From: Halomonas zincidurans B6 | GTDB lineage: Bacteria; Pseudomonadota; Gammaproteobacteria; Pseudomonadales; Halomonadaceae | Direction of reading: 5' to 3' | DNA: 64,000 nucleotides | Assembly: GCF_000731955.1 (NCBI RefSeq) | Contig: NZ_JNCK01000001.1 | Coordinates: 1,426,001-1,490,000, forward strand | Shown: positions 1 to 10,025 of the stretch, piece by piece | Layout of the letters: each line of letters starts with the position of its first letter | Numbering within the stretch: the stretch's first letter is position 1 | Made by a program: the position numbers and the translations under genes | The notes under the pieces: model-generated | The model's input: only the letters and a program-made list of their open reading frames with translations | Databases searched by the model: none | Told to the model about the DNA's origin: nothing

Positions 1-2
1 AT

Positions 3-104
3 GGCCCGCCGAGCGCCGACGAACTGATCGGGCGCGACGGGCGCAACTGGCACCAGGTAGGCAGGCAGCGGCCCGGAACAGATCGTGAGCAGGCGGAAGA
101 ATAG
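3..104 (+). CDS. C-terminal end of an unidentified protein (partial)
   Basis: The window opens inside an open frame of 33 codons that ends at a TAG at 102-104. The translated tail is hydrophilic (it contains SADELIGRDGRNW and ends in EQAEE) and uses GC-ending codons like the neighbouring genes, so it could be the end of a real gene that starts before the window. I do not recognise the family. The other two forward frames close sooner or look less protein-like. Confidence is limited because so little of the gene is visible. Confidence 0.35.
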   Translation, partial: GPPSADELIGRDGRNWHQVGRQRPGTDREQAEE

Positions 105-122
105 CCTTCGCCGACATGACGC

Positions 123-266
123 TAAGCTCTGTCTGAAAAATCGGCGAGCGATGGGCAGACAAGGCAAAAATTGCTGAAAAAGCGGAGTTTACAGGCCGTA
201 AATGAGCATTTTGAGTCAATTTTTAACGCCGTATGGGCGAGCGCAGGCATTTTTCAGAAAGCGTAG
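123..266 (+). repeat. Dispersed palindromic repeat, copy A (MITE-like)
   Basis: About 145 bp that match, in inverted orientation and at roughly 80 percent by eye, the segment 36003-36140. Conserved blocks are CGAGCGATGG, CAAGGCAAAAAT, GCGGAGTTTAC, GTAAATGAG and TTTTTAACGCCG. The ends are imperfect inverted repeats of the form GCT...CTGAAAAA and TTTTTCAGAAAGC, and the centre holds a small TTTAC/GTAAA stem. It carries no coding sequence. It lies between the broken gene end and the HMA-like gene. The size, terminal repeats and lack of a gene fit a non-autonomous mobile element or a structured intergenic repeat. The mobilising enzyme is not identified. Confidence 0.7.
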
Positions 267-359
267 GGACGTCTGGGCTATCGTGTGCTCTGCGGTGCAC
301 TTCATGGCGCGTGCTAGACTCGGGCGCACATAATCAGCAGCAGAATGAGGGAGTCCGGC

Positions 360-551
360 ATGGCGCATGTGTCTTTGGCCTTCGAGGGCGTCGAGGACGC
401 TGAGTTGGTCAATCGGCTGACTAGCGAGCTGATGATGGTCGACGGCGTCGAGAGCGCCGAGGTCGGTCGCCATGGCGCCGATGTCGAGGGTCGCATGAAC
501 CGCGCGGCACTGATCAAGGCGGTCGAACGGCTCGGCGTCGTCGTCAACTGA
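360..551 (+). CDS. Small HMA-like (ferredoxin-fold) protein
   Basis: A 63-residue protein with the size and alternating strand/helix pattern of a single heavy-metal-associated domain: VSLAFEGV strand, a helix through LVNRLTSELM, the VDGVESAEV turn and strand, then a final helix ALIKAVERLGV. The usual metal-binding CxxC is absent, so metal binding is doubtful. The ATG at 360 is chosen over the one at 345 because GAGGGAG lies six bases upstream of it. The gene is followed 48 bases later by an OsmC-family gene in the same direction, so the two are probably co-transcribed. The function is unknown; a regulatory or binding role beside the peroxidase-like OsmC protein is only inference. Confidence 0.75.
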   Translation: MAHVSLAFEGVEDAELVNRLTSELMMVDGVESAEVGRHGADVEGRMNRAALIKAVERLGVVVN

Positions 552-599
552 GCAAGGCAGCCGCTGAACGCGGCTTCGGCTGAAAGAGGAGAGTCCCGC

Positions 600-1022
600 A
601 TGACGATCACGGTGATCAGCAGCGATGGCCACAGCCTGCGCCAGCGCGTCGAGCTGGAGCATTTCGACGACCTGTTCGTCGATGCGCCGGCCATCGTCGG
701 CGGCGACGAGAGTGCGCCCGATCCGCACGACTACTTCGACCTGGCGCTGGGCGCCTGCAAGGCGATCACCGCGCGCATGTACGCCCGGCGCAAGCAGTGG
801 CCACTGAGCGGAGTCACGGTCACCGTGACCCGCAACGACCGCGAGGAACGCCAGGGGCGTTATTATCTATATGTGTCGTTGGCCTTCGCAGGGATCGACG
901 ATCCCGACCAGCTCCAACGCCTGCTCGAGATCGCCGATCGTTGCCCGATCCATCGCCTGATCACCGACTCGACCGTCGAGATTCGCAGCCGGTTGGCCTC
1001 GGATCAGGGTCCGAGCGCTTGA
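600..1022 (+). CDS. OsmC-family protein
   Basis: A 140-residue protein of the OsmC/Ohr superfamily, small cytoplasmic enzymes that reduce organic or inorganic peroxides with a cysteine pair. The two family cysteines are present: C53 in LGACKAITARMY at the start of the long central helix, and C115 in DRCPIHR. The length is normal for the family. AAAGAGGAGAG before the ATG is a strong ribosome-binding site. It follows the HMA-like gene and precedes uvrB by 31 bases, so all three could share a transcript, which would join stress-response and DNA-repair functions. The exact substrate cannot be read from the sequence. Confidence 0.88.
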   Translation: MTITVISSDGHSLRQRVELEHFDDLFVDAPAIVGGDESAPDPHDYFDLALGACKAITARMYARRKQWPLSGVTVTVTRNDREERQGRYYLYVSLAFAGIDDPDQLQRLLEIADRCPIHRLITDSTVEIRSRLASDQGPSA

Positions 1023-1053
1023 ACTTTCACCGCATCGCTGCCATTTCAGGCCC

Positions 1054-3084
<2,031 letters not shown>

Positions 3085-3164
3085 TCGCTTGCGCACCGCG
3101 CAGGTCGGGCGAGGGTATCGCCCTTGCCTGATCTTGACGGCAGATGGGCGTTCCCTCGGGTGGC

Positions 3165-3243
3165 TATTTATACCGTTATCTATGCTTGTCCGATCATACA
3201 TGATTTCCTATGCCTGCCTGTCTTCAGGCCGTTGCGGTATAAT
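3165..3243 (+). promoter_or_regulatory. Candidate promoter region upstream of fumarase
   Basis: The 245-bp gap between uvrB and the fumarase gene holds a perfect TATAAT at 3238-3243, about 85 bases before the start codon; no good -35 hexamer is seen at the right distance. At 3165-3181 lies TATTTATACCGTTATCT, which recurs base for base at 53729-53745 in the gap upstream of the ribokinase gene. The match suggests a shared regulator site, but this is inference. Confidence 0.45.
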
Positions 3244-3329
3244 CCCGCCATCCCGAATCCGCCGGGTAGCCTGACCTGCCTGTGGCGGCCGTTTGTCAGC
3301 GCGAGCGTGACCCAAGGAGCCCCGACCCC

Positions 3330-4835
3330 ATGACCGTGATTCGCCAGGACGACTTGATCCAGAGCGTCGCCGATGCCCTGCAGTACATCTCCTATTACCA
3401 CCCCAAGGACTTCATCGAGGCCATGCATGCGGCCTACCAGCGGGAAGAGAACCCGGCGGCGCGGGATGCCATCGCCCAGATCCTGATCAATTCGCGGATG
3501 TGCGCCACCGGTCATCGGCCGATCTGCCAGGACACCGGCATCGTCACGGTGTTCGTGCACGTCGGCATGAACGTGCGCTGGGAAGCCGACATGAGCCTCG
3601 ACGACATGATCAACGAAGGCGTACGGCGGGCCTACCTGAACCCCGACAACGTGCTGCGCGCCTCGCTGCTCGCCGACCCGGACGGCAAGCGCGCCAATAC
3701 CAAGGACAACACGCCGGCGGTGATCCACCACAAGCTGGTTCCGGGCGACAGCGTCGAGGTGCATGTCGCCGCCAAGGGCGGGGGCAGCGAGGCCAAGTCC
3801 AAGTTCGCGATGCTCAACCCCTCGGACAGCGTGGTCGATTGGGTGCTCGAGCAATTGCCCAGGATGGGGGCTGGCTGGTGCCCGCCGGGAATGCTCGGGA
3901 TCGGTATCGGCGGCACCGCCGAGAAAGCCATGGAGCTCGCCAAGGAATCGCTGCTCGATCCCATCGATATCCAGGAACTCCAGGCCCGTGGCGCCGAGAA
4001 TCGCGCCGAGGAGCTGCGCCTCGAACTCTACCACAAGGTCAACAGGACCGGCATCGGCGCCCAGGGCCTGGGCGGACTGACCACGGTGCTCGACATCAAG
4101 GTCAGGGACTACCCGACCCACGCCGCCAACAAGCCGGTGGCGATCATTCCCAACTGCGCCGCCACGCGGCATGTGCACTTCAGCCTGGATGGCAGCGGCG
4201 CCGCCGAACTGCCGGCGCCCAAGCTGGAGGATTGGCCCGAGATCACCCGCGAAGTCGGCGGCAACGTCAAGCGCGTCGATCTGGACGCCATCACTGCCGA
4301 CGAGGTGCAGACCTGGCAGCCTGGCGATACCTTGCTGCTCAACGGCAAGCTCCTGACCGGCCGGGATGCGGCCCACAAGCGCATGGTCGACATGCTGGCC
4401 AAGGGCGAGGCGCTGCCGGTGGATCTCAAGGGGCGGTTCATCTACTACGTTGGCCCTGTCGACCCGATCCGCGACGAGGTAGTGGGGCCGGCCGGGCCGA
4501 CCACCGCCACGCGCATGGACAAGTTCACCCGCACCATGCTCGAGCAGACCGGCCTGCTGGGGATGGTCGGCAAGGCCGAGCGCGGCCCGCTGGCGATCGA
4601 GGCGATCCGCGACAATCGCGCGGTGTATCTGATGGCCGTGGGCGGCGCTGCCTACCTGGTGGCCCAGGCGATCAAGAAATCCCGGGTGATGGGCTTCGAG
4701 GATCTGGGCATGGAGGCGATCTATGAGTTCGAGATCGAGGACATGCCGGTGACCGTCGCCGTCGACTCCCGGGGCGAGTCCGTGCACCAGACGGGACCGG
4801 CGAAGTGGAAAGAGATCATTGCCGAGCGCGTTTGA
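3330..4835 (+). CDS. fumA: Fumarate hydratase, class I (4Fe-4S)
   Basis: A 501-residue single-chain class I fumarase, which hydrates fumarate to L-malate in the TCA cycle with an oxygen-sensitive 4Fe-4S cluster. The N-terminal alpha domain carries the cysteine region SRMCATGHRPICQDTG (C58, C66) and IPNCAATRHVHFS. The C-terminal beta domain carries LLTGRDAAHKRM and the substrate-binding GPAGPTTATRMDKF. The length agrees with the single-chain proteins of pseudomonads and halomonads. The ATG at 3330 is chosen because AAGGAG precedes it and because the longer frame from 3282 adds a low-quality proline/arginine leader. It is preceded by its own promoter-like region, so it is probably a single-gene unit. 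The fumA symbol is by family and does not separate FumA from FumB. Confidence 0.95.
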   Translation: MTVIRQDDLIQSVADALQYISYYHPKDFIEAMHAAYQREENPAARDAIAQILINSRMCATGHRPICQDTGIVTVFVHVGMNVRWEADMSLDDMINEGVRRAYLNPDNVLRASLLADPDGKRANTKDNTPAVIHHKLVPGDSVEVHVAAKGGGSEAKSKFAMLNPSDSVVDWVLEQLPRMGAGWCPPGMLGIGIGGTAEKAMELAKESLLDPIDIQELQARGAENRAEELRLELYHKVNRTGIGAQGLGGLTTVLDIKVRDYPTHAANKPVAIIPNCAATRHVHFSLDGSGAAELPAPKLEDWPEITREVGGNVKRVDLDAITADEVQTWQPGDTLLLNGKLLTGRDAAHKRMVDMLAKGEALPVDLKGRFIYYVGPVDPIRDEVVGPAGPTTATRMDKFTRTMLEQTGLLGMVGKAERGPLAIEAIRDNRAVYLMAVGGAAYLVAQAIKKSRVMGFEDLGMEAIYEFEIEDMPVTVAVDSRGESVHQTGPAKWKEIIAERV

Positions 4836-4944
4836 AGCGGCGCTGGCCAGCCGACGACACGACCCTGGCCCAGGCTGTGGAGTCGTGCCTTGAGAGCGGC
4901 GCTTGAGGAGGCGCGATGATGACCGTTTGCAGCATGGAGCGCCG

Positions 4945-6363
4945 ATGTTTTCCTGGCTTATAGGGCTCGGCGTCTTCGCGATCTATGTGGCCGGGGCGCT
5001 CTCGGCGGTACTGGCGCTGCTTTCCAGCCGTACGTCGCAAGGCGCAGTGGCCTGGATCATTTCGCTGCTCACGTTTCCCTATGCAGCGCTGCCGGCGTAC
5101 TGGATCTTTGGCCGGCCGCGCTTCTACGGCTACGTTTCTTCGCGGGGCGAGCATGACTCGATCCTGCGGCGGATTCTCGCGCGCTACCGGCCCTTGATAG
5201 AGCCGTATCTCAGCGACGCGGCGCAGGTGCACGTCAAGGCCGTGGAAAAGCTGGCGATGATGCCGATGACCAGCGGCAATCGTGCCTCGCTGCTGATCAA
5301 TGGGCAGGCGACCTTCGACAGCCTGTTTGCCGGTATCGAGAACGCGCAGGATTATGTCCTGGTGCAGTTCTTCATCATCCGACGCGATCGCCTGGGCATC
5401 GCCTTCAAGGATCTGCTCGAGCGCAAGGCGGGGCAAGGCGTGCGGGTATTTCTGCTCTACGACGAGATCGGCTGCCATGCACTCGATGACGGCTATCTTG
5501 ACGACCTGACTCGCGCCGGCGTCGAGGTCAGTGCCTTCAATTCGTCGCGGGGCTTTCGCCACCGCTTCCAGCTCAATTTCCGCAATCATCGCAAGGTCGC
5601 CGTCGTCGATGGAGTGATTGGCTGGACGGGCGGTCTCAACGTCGGCATCGAGTATTTGGGTGAGGATACCCGCCACGGGCCGTGGCGAGATACCCATTTG
5701 ATGCTTACCGGGCCCAGCGTGCTGGGGCTTCAGGAAGCCTTCTGGGAGGATTGGCACTGGGCGACGGGGCGGGTCATCGATCTCGAGTGGCAGCCGAAGG
5801 TGACCTGCGAGGAGTGCCAGCATGTGGTGATCGTGCCCTCGGGACCGGCCGACGGCCAGGAAACCGCCAGCCTGCTGACGCAGCACAACATTCATACCGC
5901 ACAGCACCGTCTGTGGATCACCAGCCCCTATTTCGTGCCCGATCAGGGCGTGCAGGATGCCCTGCGGCTGGCGGCACTACGGGGTGTCGATGTTCGGGTG
6001 ATGATGCCCGAGCGCCCGGATCACCTGCTGGTGTTTTTGTCGGCATTCTCGTTCTTGCCGGACATGATTCGTGCCGGTGTCAAGATATACCGTTATCAAC
6101 CTGGTTTCCTGCACCAGAAAGTCATGTTGATCGACGATCACAGCGCCACGGTGGGGACGGTCAATCTCGACAATCGCTCGTTTCGGCTCAATTTCGAGAT
6201 CACCGCCTTCATTCCCGACCGCGGCTTCGCGGAGGAGGTCGAAGCGATGCTCGAAAGCGACTTCAGCGATTGCCGCGAGGTGACCGTCGAAGAACTGGAA
6301 AGCCGGCCTCTGTGGCGCAAGTTGGTATCGCGGGCCGCCTATCTGCTGGCGCCGGTGCAATAG
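4945..6363 (+). CDS. cls: Cardiolipin synthase (phospholipase D superfamily)
   Basis: A 472-residue membrane enzyme that condenses phosphatidylglycerol to cardiolipin. Two N-terminal hydrophobic segments (about residues 2-22 and 36-55) are followed by two PLD catalytic HKD motifs: NHRKVAVVDG near residue 215 and HQKVMLIDDHS near residue 390. The total length is close to E. coli ClsA (486). I place the start at the ATG at 4945, which directly begins the first membrane helix (MFSWLIGLG); the frame is open upstream to a TTG at 4903. A strong GAGGAGG precedes an overlapping 15-codon ORF (4916-4963) in another frame, so translation of cls may be coupled to this tiny ORF. Anionic lipid synthesis is important in halophiles. 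Confidence 0.94.
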   Translation: MFSWLIGLGVFAIYVAGALSAVLALLSSRTSQGAVAWIISLLTFPYAALPAYWIFGRPRFYGYVSSRGEHDSILRRILARYRPLIEPYLSDAAQVHVKAVEKLAMMPMTSGNRASLLINGQATFDSLFAGIENAQDYVLVQFFIIRRDRLGIAFKDLLERKAGQGVRVFLLYDEIGCHALDDGYLDDLTRAGVEVSAFNSSRGFRHRFQLNFRNHRKVAVVDGVIGWTGGLNVGIEYLGEDTRHGPWRDTHLMLTGPSVLGLQEAFWEDWHWATGRVIDLEWQPKVTCEECQHVVIVPSGPADGQETASLLTQHNIHTAQHRLWITSPYFVPDQGVQDALRLAALRGVDVRVMMPERPDHLLVFLSAFSFLPDMIRAGVKIYRYQPGFLHQKVMLIDDHSATVGTVNLDNRSFRLNFEITAFIPDRGFAEEVEAMLESDFSDCREVTVEELESRPLWRKLVSRAAYLLAPVQ

Positions 6364-6493
6364 GCCAAGGAGTTGGCGGGTGCCAGCCCCGTTCGGGCAC
6401 GATGGTGGCCGGGCACGGGCTTGGATAGACTCAGGCGCTTCAGGGCTGGCCCATCACCTAGCCGTTCAACTTTCCTTCGGATACGGAGCCGCG

Positions 6494-7411
6494 GTGAACC
6501 TCGAAACCAAATGGCTGGAAGATTTCGTGGCGCTGGCCAATACGCGCAGCTTCTCGGCGTCGGCGCGCCAGCGTCACGTCACCCAGCCGGCCTTCAGTCG
6601 GCGTATTCGCTCGCTGGAGCAGGCCGTCGGAGCGACCCTGGTCGACCGTTCGACGACTCCGGTGGGGCTGACTCCGGAGGGCCAGTTGTTTCTGATCACT
6701 GCGCGCAATCTGGTCGAACAGCTCAGCGAGAGCCTGAGTCATCTGCGCGGTCTGGCGATTGCCAACGAAGCGCTCGACATCGTCGCGGCCCATTCGCTGG
6801 CGCTGGCCTTCTACCCGCGCTGGATTTCGCGTCTGCAGAAAGGCGTCGGCGAATTGCCCACGCGACTGGTGGCCATGAACGTCGGTGATGCCATCCATGT
6901 GCTGCGCGAAGGCAATTGCGATCTGATGCTCGGCTATCATGATCCCTATGCGACCATGCAGCTCGATGCCGAGGTCTTTCCGTCGTTCTCGATCGGCAAG
7001 GCGATGATGGTGCCGGTATGCATGCCCGATGCCGAGGGTCGGCCGCTGTATCCGCTCGGTGGCGACAACTCGATTCCTTTCCTGGCGTACACTCAGGGCG
7101 CTTTCCTGGGCCGTTCGGTGCGCATGTTGCTGAAGAACGATCCGACCCGCATGCGCCTGAAGACGGTCTACGAGACGGCCATGGCCGAAGGGCTCAAGGG
7201 CATGGCATTGCAGGGCGTGGGGATGGCCTGGATTCCCGATTTCTGCATTCGCGACGAGTTCGAGAATGGGCGCCTGGTGCGCGCCGGCGATAGCGCCTGG
7301 GACATTCCGCTGGAAGTGCGCCTGTATCGCTGCGCACTGGTGCACAAGCCCGGTGTGGAGCAACTGTGGCGGCAAATGATGAAACTGCCCCGCGACTTCC
7401 TCCAGGCATGA
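6494..7411 (+). CDS. LysR-family transcriptional regulator, HypT-like
   Basis: A 305-residue LysR-type regulator. The N-terminal winged helix-turn-helix runs through SFSASARQRHVTQPAFSRRI and is followed by the linker helix and a two-lobed periplasmic-binding-protein-like effector domain. The opening ETKWLEDF and the VTQPAFSRRIR stretch resemble E. coli HypT (YjiE), the hypochlorite-response regulator, from memory. GTG at 6494 gives the usual family N-terminus, with GGAG just upstream; the longer frame from 6380 would add an unrelated leader. It lies 130 bases after cls and converges on the nadM-like gene. The ligand and target genes cannot be told from the sequence. Confidence 0.9.
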   Translation: MNLETKWLEDFVALANTRSFSASARQRHVTQPAFSRRIRSLEQAVGATLVDRSTTPVGLTPEGQLFLITARNLVEQLSESLSHLRGLAIANEALDIVAAHSLALAFYPRWISRLQKGVGELPTRLVAMNVGDAIHVLREGNCDLMLGYHDPYATMQLDAEVFPSFSIGKAMMVPVCMPDAEGRPLYPLGGDNSIPFLAYTQGAFLGRSVRMLLKNDPTRMRLKTVYETAMAEGLKGMALQGVGMAWIPDFCIRDEFENGRLVRAGDSAWDIPLEVRLYRCALVHKPGVEQLWRQMMKLPRDFLQA

Positions 7412-7455
7412 GGTCGGTAATGTCAGCGTATTCGCCAAGGCGTGGAGCGCAGCGG

Positions 7456-8547
7456 TCAGGGCACGGCCCAGCCCGCCGGCAGGCCGAGAAAGTTCTGGAT
7501 GATGAAGAAATGATCCTCGAACAGCGTGTCCGGTTCGAGATCGGCCAGCGCCACCCAACGTGCCTGCTCACCGCCCTTGGCGGGTTTCAGCTGCGGTAAG
7601 CGTTGTTCGGGGCGCAGGGCGAAATAGAAGGCCTCGGCGAGGGTACGGCCCCGCCAGCTGCGATGCGGGTTGTCGAACAGCCGCTGGTCGCGTAGCGAGC
7701 CCTTGAGTACCGGCTCGGGGACTTTCAGCCGCACCCGTTCGCGGAGTTCACGCAGACAGGCATCCTGCAGGCGTTCATGGGGGTTGATGAACCCGCCCGG
7801 CAAGGCCAGCAGGCCCTTGCCGGGGGCGGCATTGCGGCGCACCAGCAATACGTGCCCGGACTGCACCACCACCGCATTGACGGTGACGAAGATCGGCGGG
7901 TAGGGCGCCTGGGCCCAGGCGCTGCGGTATTGCTCGAGCAATTGCTGTTCTTCGAGCAACTGCTGGCTGGCTTCGGATTCGTGGAAGGCATTCAAGGCGT
8001 GATGCACGTTTGCCGGTAGATCGTGCGCGGCGCCGGTCGATAGATAGTCACTGGCCGAATTGCGGGAATGAAAGAGCCGCTCGCGGATGCGGCTCGCCGA
8101 GATACCGTCGACCAGCGGCACGCTGACCGATTCCCACTGCGGAAACAGACTCAGGAAATAGCTCGACTGACCGCGGCTGGCGCCGATCAGCCCGATACGC
8201 GGCAGCTTGCCCTGCTTGCCTTGGCTAGGACGCGCAATGTCGCGCACCTTGCGTTGGACGTCACGTACCCAGACATCGTCGTTATACAGTGCGTCAAGCA
8301 GCGGTTCGATCTCGAGCCGGGCGTTGTCGGCGCCGTTGAAATCGCTGCGCAGCATGTCGCGGCGTTCCTCGAAGCGCCACGGGTTGCGCAGCGAGCGTGC
8401 TTGCCAGGCCGAGCCGATCAGCACGATGACCTGGCGTGCTCGCTTGAGCGCTTCACGGATCACCGCCAGGTGACCCAGATGGGGCGGTTGAAAACGCCCG
8501 ATGAATACCAGGCAATCGAAATCGAGCTGCTGCATCGCGTCGGACAT
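7456..8547 (-). CDS. nadM: Bifunctional NMN adenylyltransferase / Nudix hydrolase
   Basis: A 363-residue two-domain protein. The N-terminal half (about 1-180) is a nucleotidyltransferase with GRFQPPHLGHL, the HxGH motif that binds ATP in NadM-type enzymes. The C-terminal half (about 215-345) is a Nudix domain with GGFINPHERLQDACLREL. The fused architecture is known from Synechocystis slr0787-type proteins, which make NAD from NMN and hydrolyse ADP-ribose. The Nudix box is degenerate: the expected Glu-Glu after REL reads Glu-Arg, so a metal ligand may be missing. GGAG lies five bases before the ATG at 8547. It is divergent from the yihY-like gene and convergent with the LysR gene. Confidence 0.9.
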   Translation of the reverse strand: MSDAMQQLDFDCLVFIGRFQPPHLGHLAVIREALKRARQVIVLIGSAWQARSLRNPWRFEERRDMLRSDFNGADNARLEIEPLLDALYNDDVWVRDVQRKVRDIARPSQGKQGKLPRIGLIGASRGQSSYFLSLFPQWESVSVPLVDGISASRIRERLFHSRNSASDYLSTGAAHDLPANVHHALNAFHESEASQQLLEEQQLLEQYRSAWAQAPYPPIFVTVNAVVVQSGHVLLVRRNAAPGKGLLALPGGFINPHERLQDACLRELRERVRLKVPEPVLKGSLRDQRLFDNPHRSWRGRTLAEAFYFALRPEQRLPQLKPAKGGEQARWVALADLEPDTLFEDHFFIIQNFLGLPAGWAVP

Positions 8548-8702
8548 GGGCGCTCCGGTCAGATGGGCGCGGCCATTATGGGCGGCCGCTCACGGCACTA
8601 CAAGCCTGCTACCGCAGCGCGATACCGGGAGGCAAGACGCTTTTCGCATGCCGGAAGCGGCCCGGTTATGCTGAGTGCATCGTTACGCCCGGGAATTCAT
8701 CT

Positions 8703-9635
8703 GTGATCGCCAAGACCATCGCCTACTGGTTTCGCATCGTGCGCGACGCGACCAAACTGTGGCTCGACCACAACGCCTTCAGTTATGCCGGCTCGCTGGC
8801 CTTCTACACCCTGTTTTCGCTGGCTCCGACGGTGATCATCGCCGTCACGGTGATCGGCGTGGTGCTGGGCGAGGATGCGGCGCAGGGCGAGATCGTCGCG
8901 AACCTCCAGGGGCTGATCGGGCCCGATGCGGCGCAAGCCGTGCAGAACGCCGTCTCGGCCTCGCGCCTCGAAAGCTCGGGGCTGCTGCCCACGCTGCTCG
9001 GGGTCGGTACGCTGCTGATAGGGGCGACCACGGTATTCGCCCAGATGCAGTATTCGCTCAACAATCTGTGGGGCGTGACTGCCAACCCCGACCGCAACAG
9101 CCTGCTGATCTTTCTGCAGAAGCGTGTGCTGTCGATGGCGATCGTGGTGTCGATCGGCTTCGTGCTGCTGGTGTCGTTGGTCCTGGGGGTGGCGCTGCGG
9201 GCGGCGTTTCGCTATGCCGGCGGCTGGCTGCCGGGGACCGAGGTTCTGCTCAGTGTCGGTGAACTGGCGTTATCGCTATTGGTGATCGCGCTATTCTTCG
9301 CCACGATCTTCAAGATCCTGCCGGATGTCGTGCTGCGCTGGCGGGATGTGATGGTCGGCGCGCTGGTTACCGCGATATTGTTTGCCATCGGCCGTTACGC
9401 GATCGCCGCCTATCTGGCCTATACCGCCACCGCTTCGACCTATGGGGCCGCGGGCTCGCTGGTGCTGATTCTGCTGTGGGTCTATTACTCATCGCTGATT
9501 CTGTTGTTCGGGGCAGCGCTCACGCGAACGCATTTCGAGGCGCGCGGCCATGACATCGTTCCGCGCAACATGGCGGTGCGGGTCAGGCATGAGCTGCTGA
9601 TGAAGGGGCGTTCCGGATCGGACCCGTTTTCATGA
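8703..9635 (+). CDS. YihY/BrkB-family inner-membrane protein
   Basis: A 310-residue multi-pass membrane protein of the YihY family (formerly, and wrongly, called ribonuclease BN). About six hydrophobic segments are visible, with the family signature near the N-terminus (SYAGSLAFYTLFSLAP) and ATASTYGAAGSLVLILLWVYYSS near the C-terminus. The biochemical role of the family is unsettled; some members are exporters or virulence factors. It is divergently arranged from the nadM-like gene across a gap of 155 bases, so both promoters must lie there. No operon partner follows. Confidence 0.92.
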   Translation: MIAKTIAYWFRIVRDATKLWLDHNAFSYAGSLAFYTLFSLAPTVIIAVTVIGVVLGEDAAQGEIVANLQGLIGPDAAQAVQNAVSASRLESSGLLPTLLGVGTLLIGATTVFAQMQYSLNNLWGVTANPDRNSLLIFLQKRVLSMAIVVSIGFVLLVSLVLGVALRAAFRYAGGWLPGTEVLLSVGELALSLLVIALFFATIFKILPDVVLRWRDVMVGALVTAILFAIGRYAIAAYLAYTATASTYGAAGSLVLILLWVYYSSLILLFGAALTRTHFEARGHDIVPRNMAVRVRHELLMKGRSGSDPFS

Positions 9636-10025
9636 TTCGCGCACCTGCTTATTTGTTAGTAGAAAAACCATCATGGCTCATGTTGCCATTCGCGATAAAT
9701 AGCTAGAGCCGTATAGGCAAGAACAGGAAATAAATGCTCTGAAAAATAACCACCGAGTTACGTAACGTTCATTCTTGTAAAATTTCGTGAATTAGCTGAT
9801 TTTAACAGTAATCAGGAGCGATAACCGGCTTCGAAAAGCCACATTGCCGACCATGAAATATAAAGGGCTTATTCTTCAATAACTCATGGTCACTCGAACG
9901 AAGAATCGACTATGTTTCGATTCTCTCCGATGTTTTCTTACTTTCGATAATGTGGTGGCCCGCCCGCGCCCTGATGAACGATTTTCTGACTGAAACCGGC
10001 TAACACGTTCACGGGATGTTCAAGC
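9636..10025. other. AT-rich intergenic region with a dyad
   Basis: This 390-bp stretch holds no convincing gene and is clearly richer in A and T than its surroundings. It contains a perfect 8-bp dyad AGAATCGA/TCGATTCT at 9902-9924 with a 7-base spacer, and a small GGCTT-CGAA-AAGCC hairpin at 9829-9842. Either could be a regulator site or an RNA element ahead of the giant gene. I could not assign a confident -35/-10 pair. Confidence 0.6.

Noticed and set aside
4916..4963. A 15-codon ORF with a strong ribosome-binding site overlapping the cls start
   Set aside because: It is too short to call a gene; noted in the cls entry as a possible coupling device.
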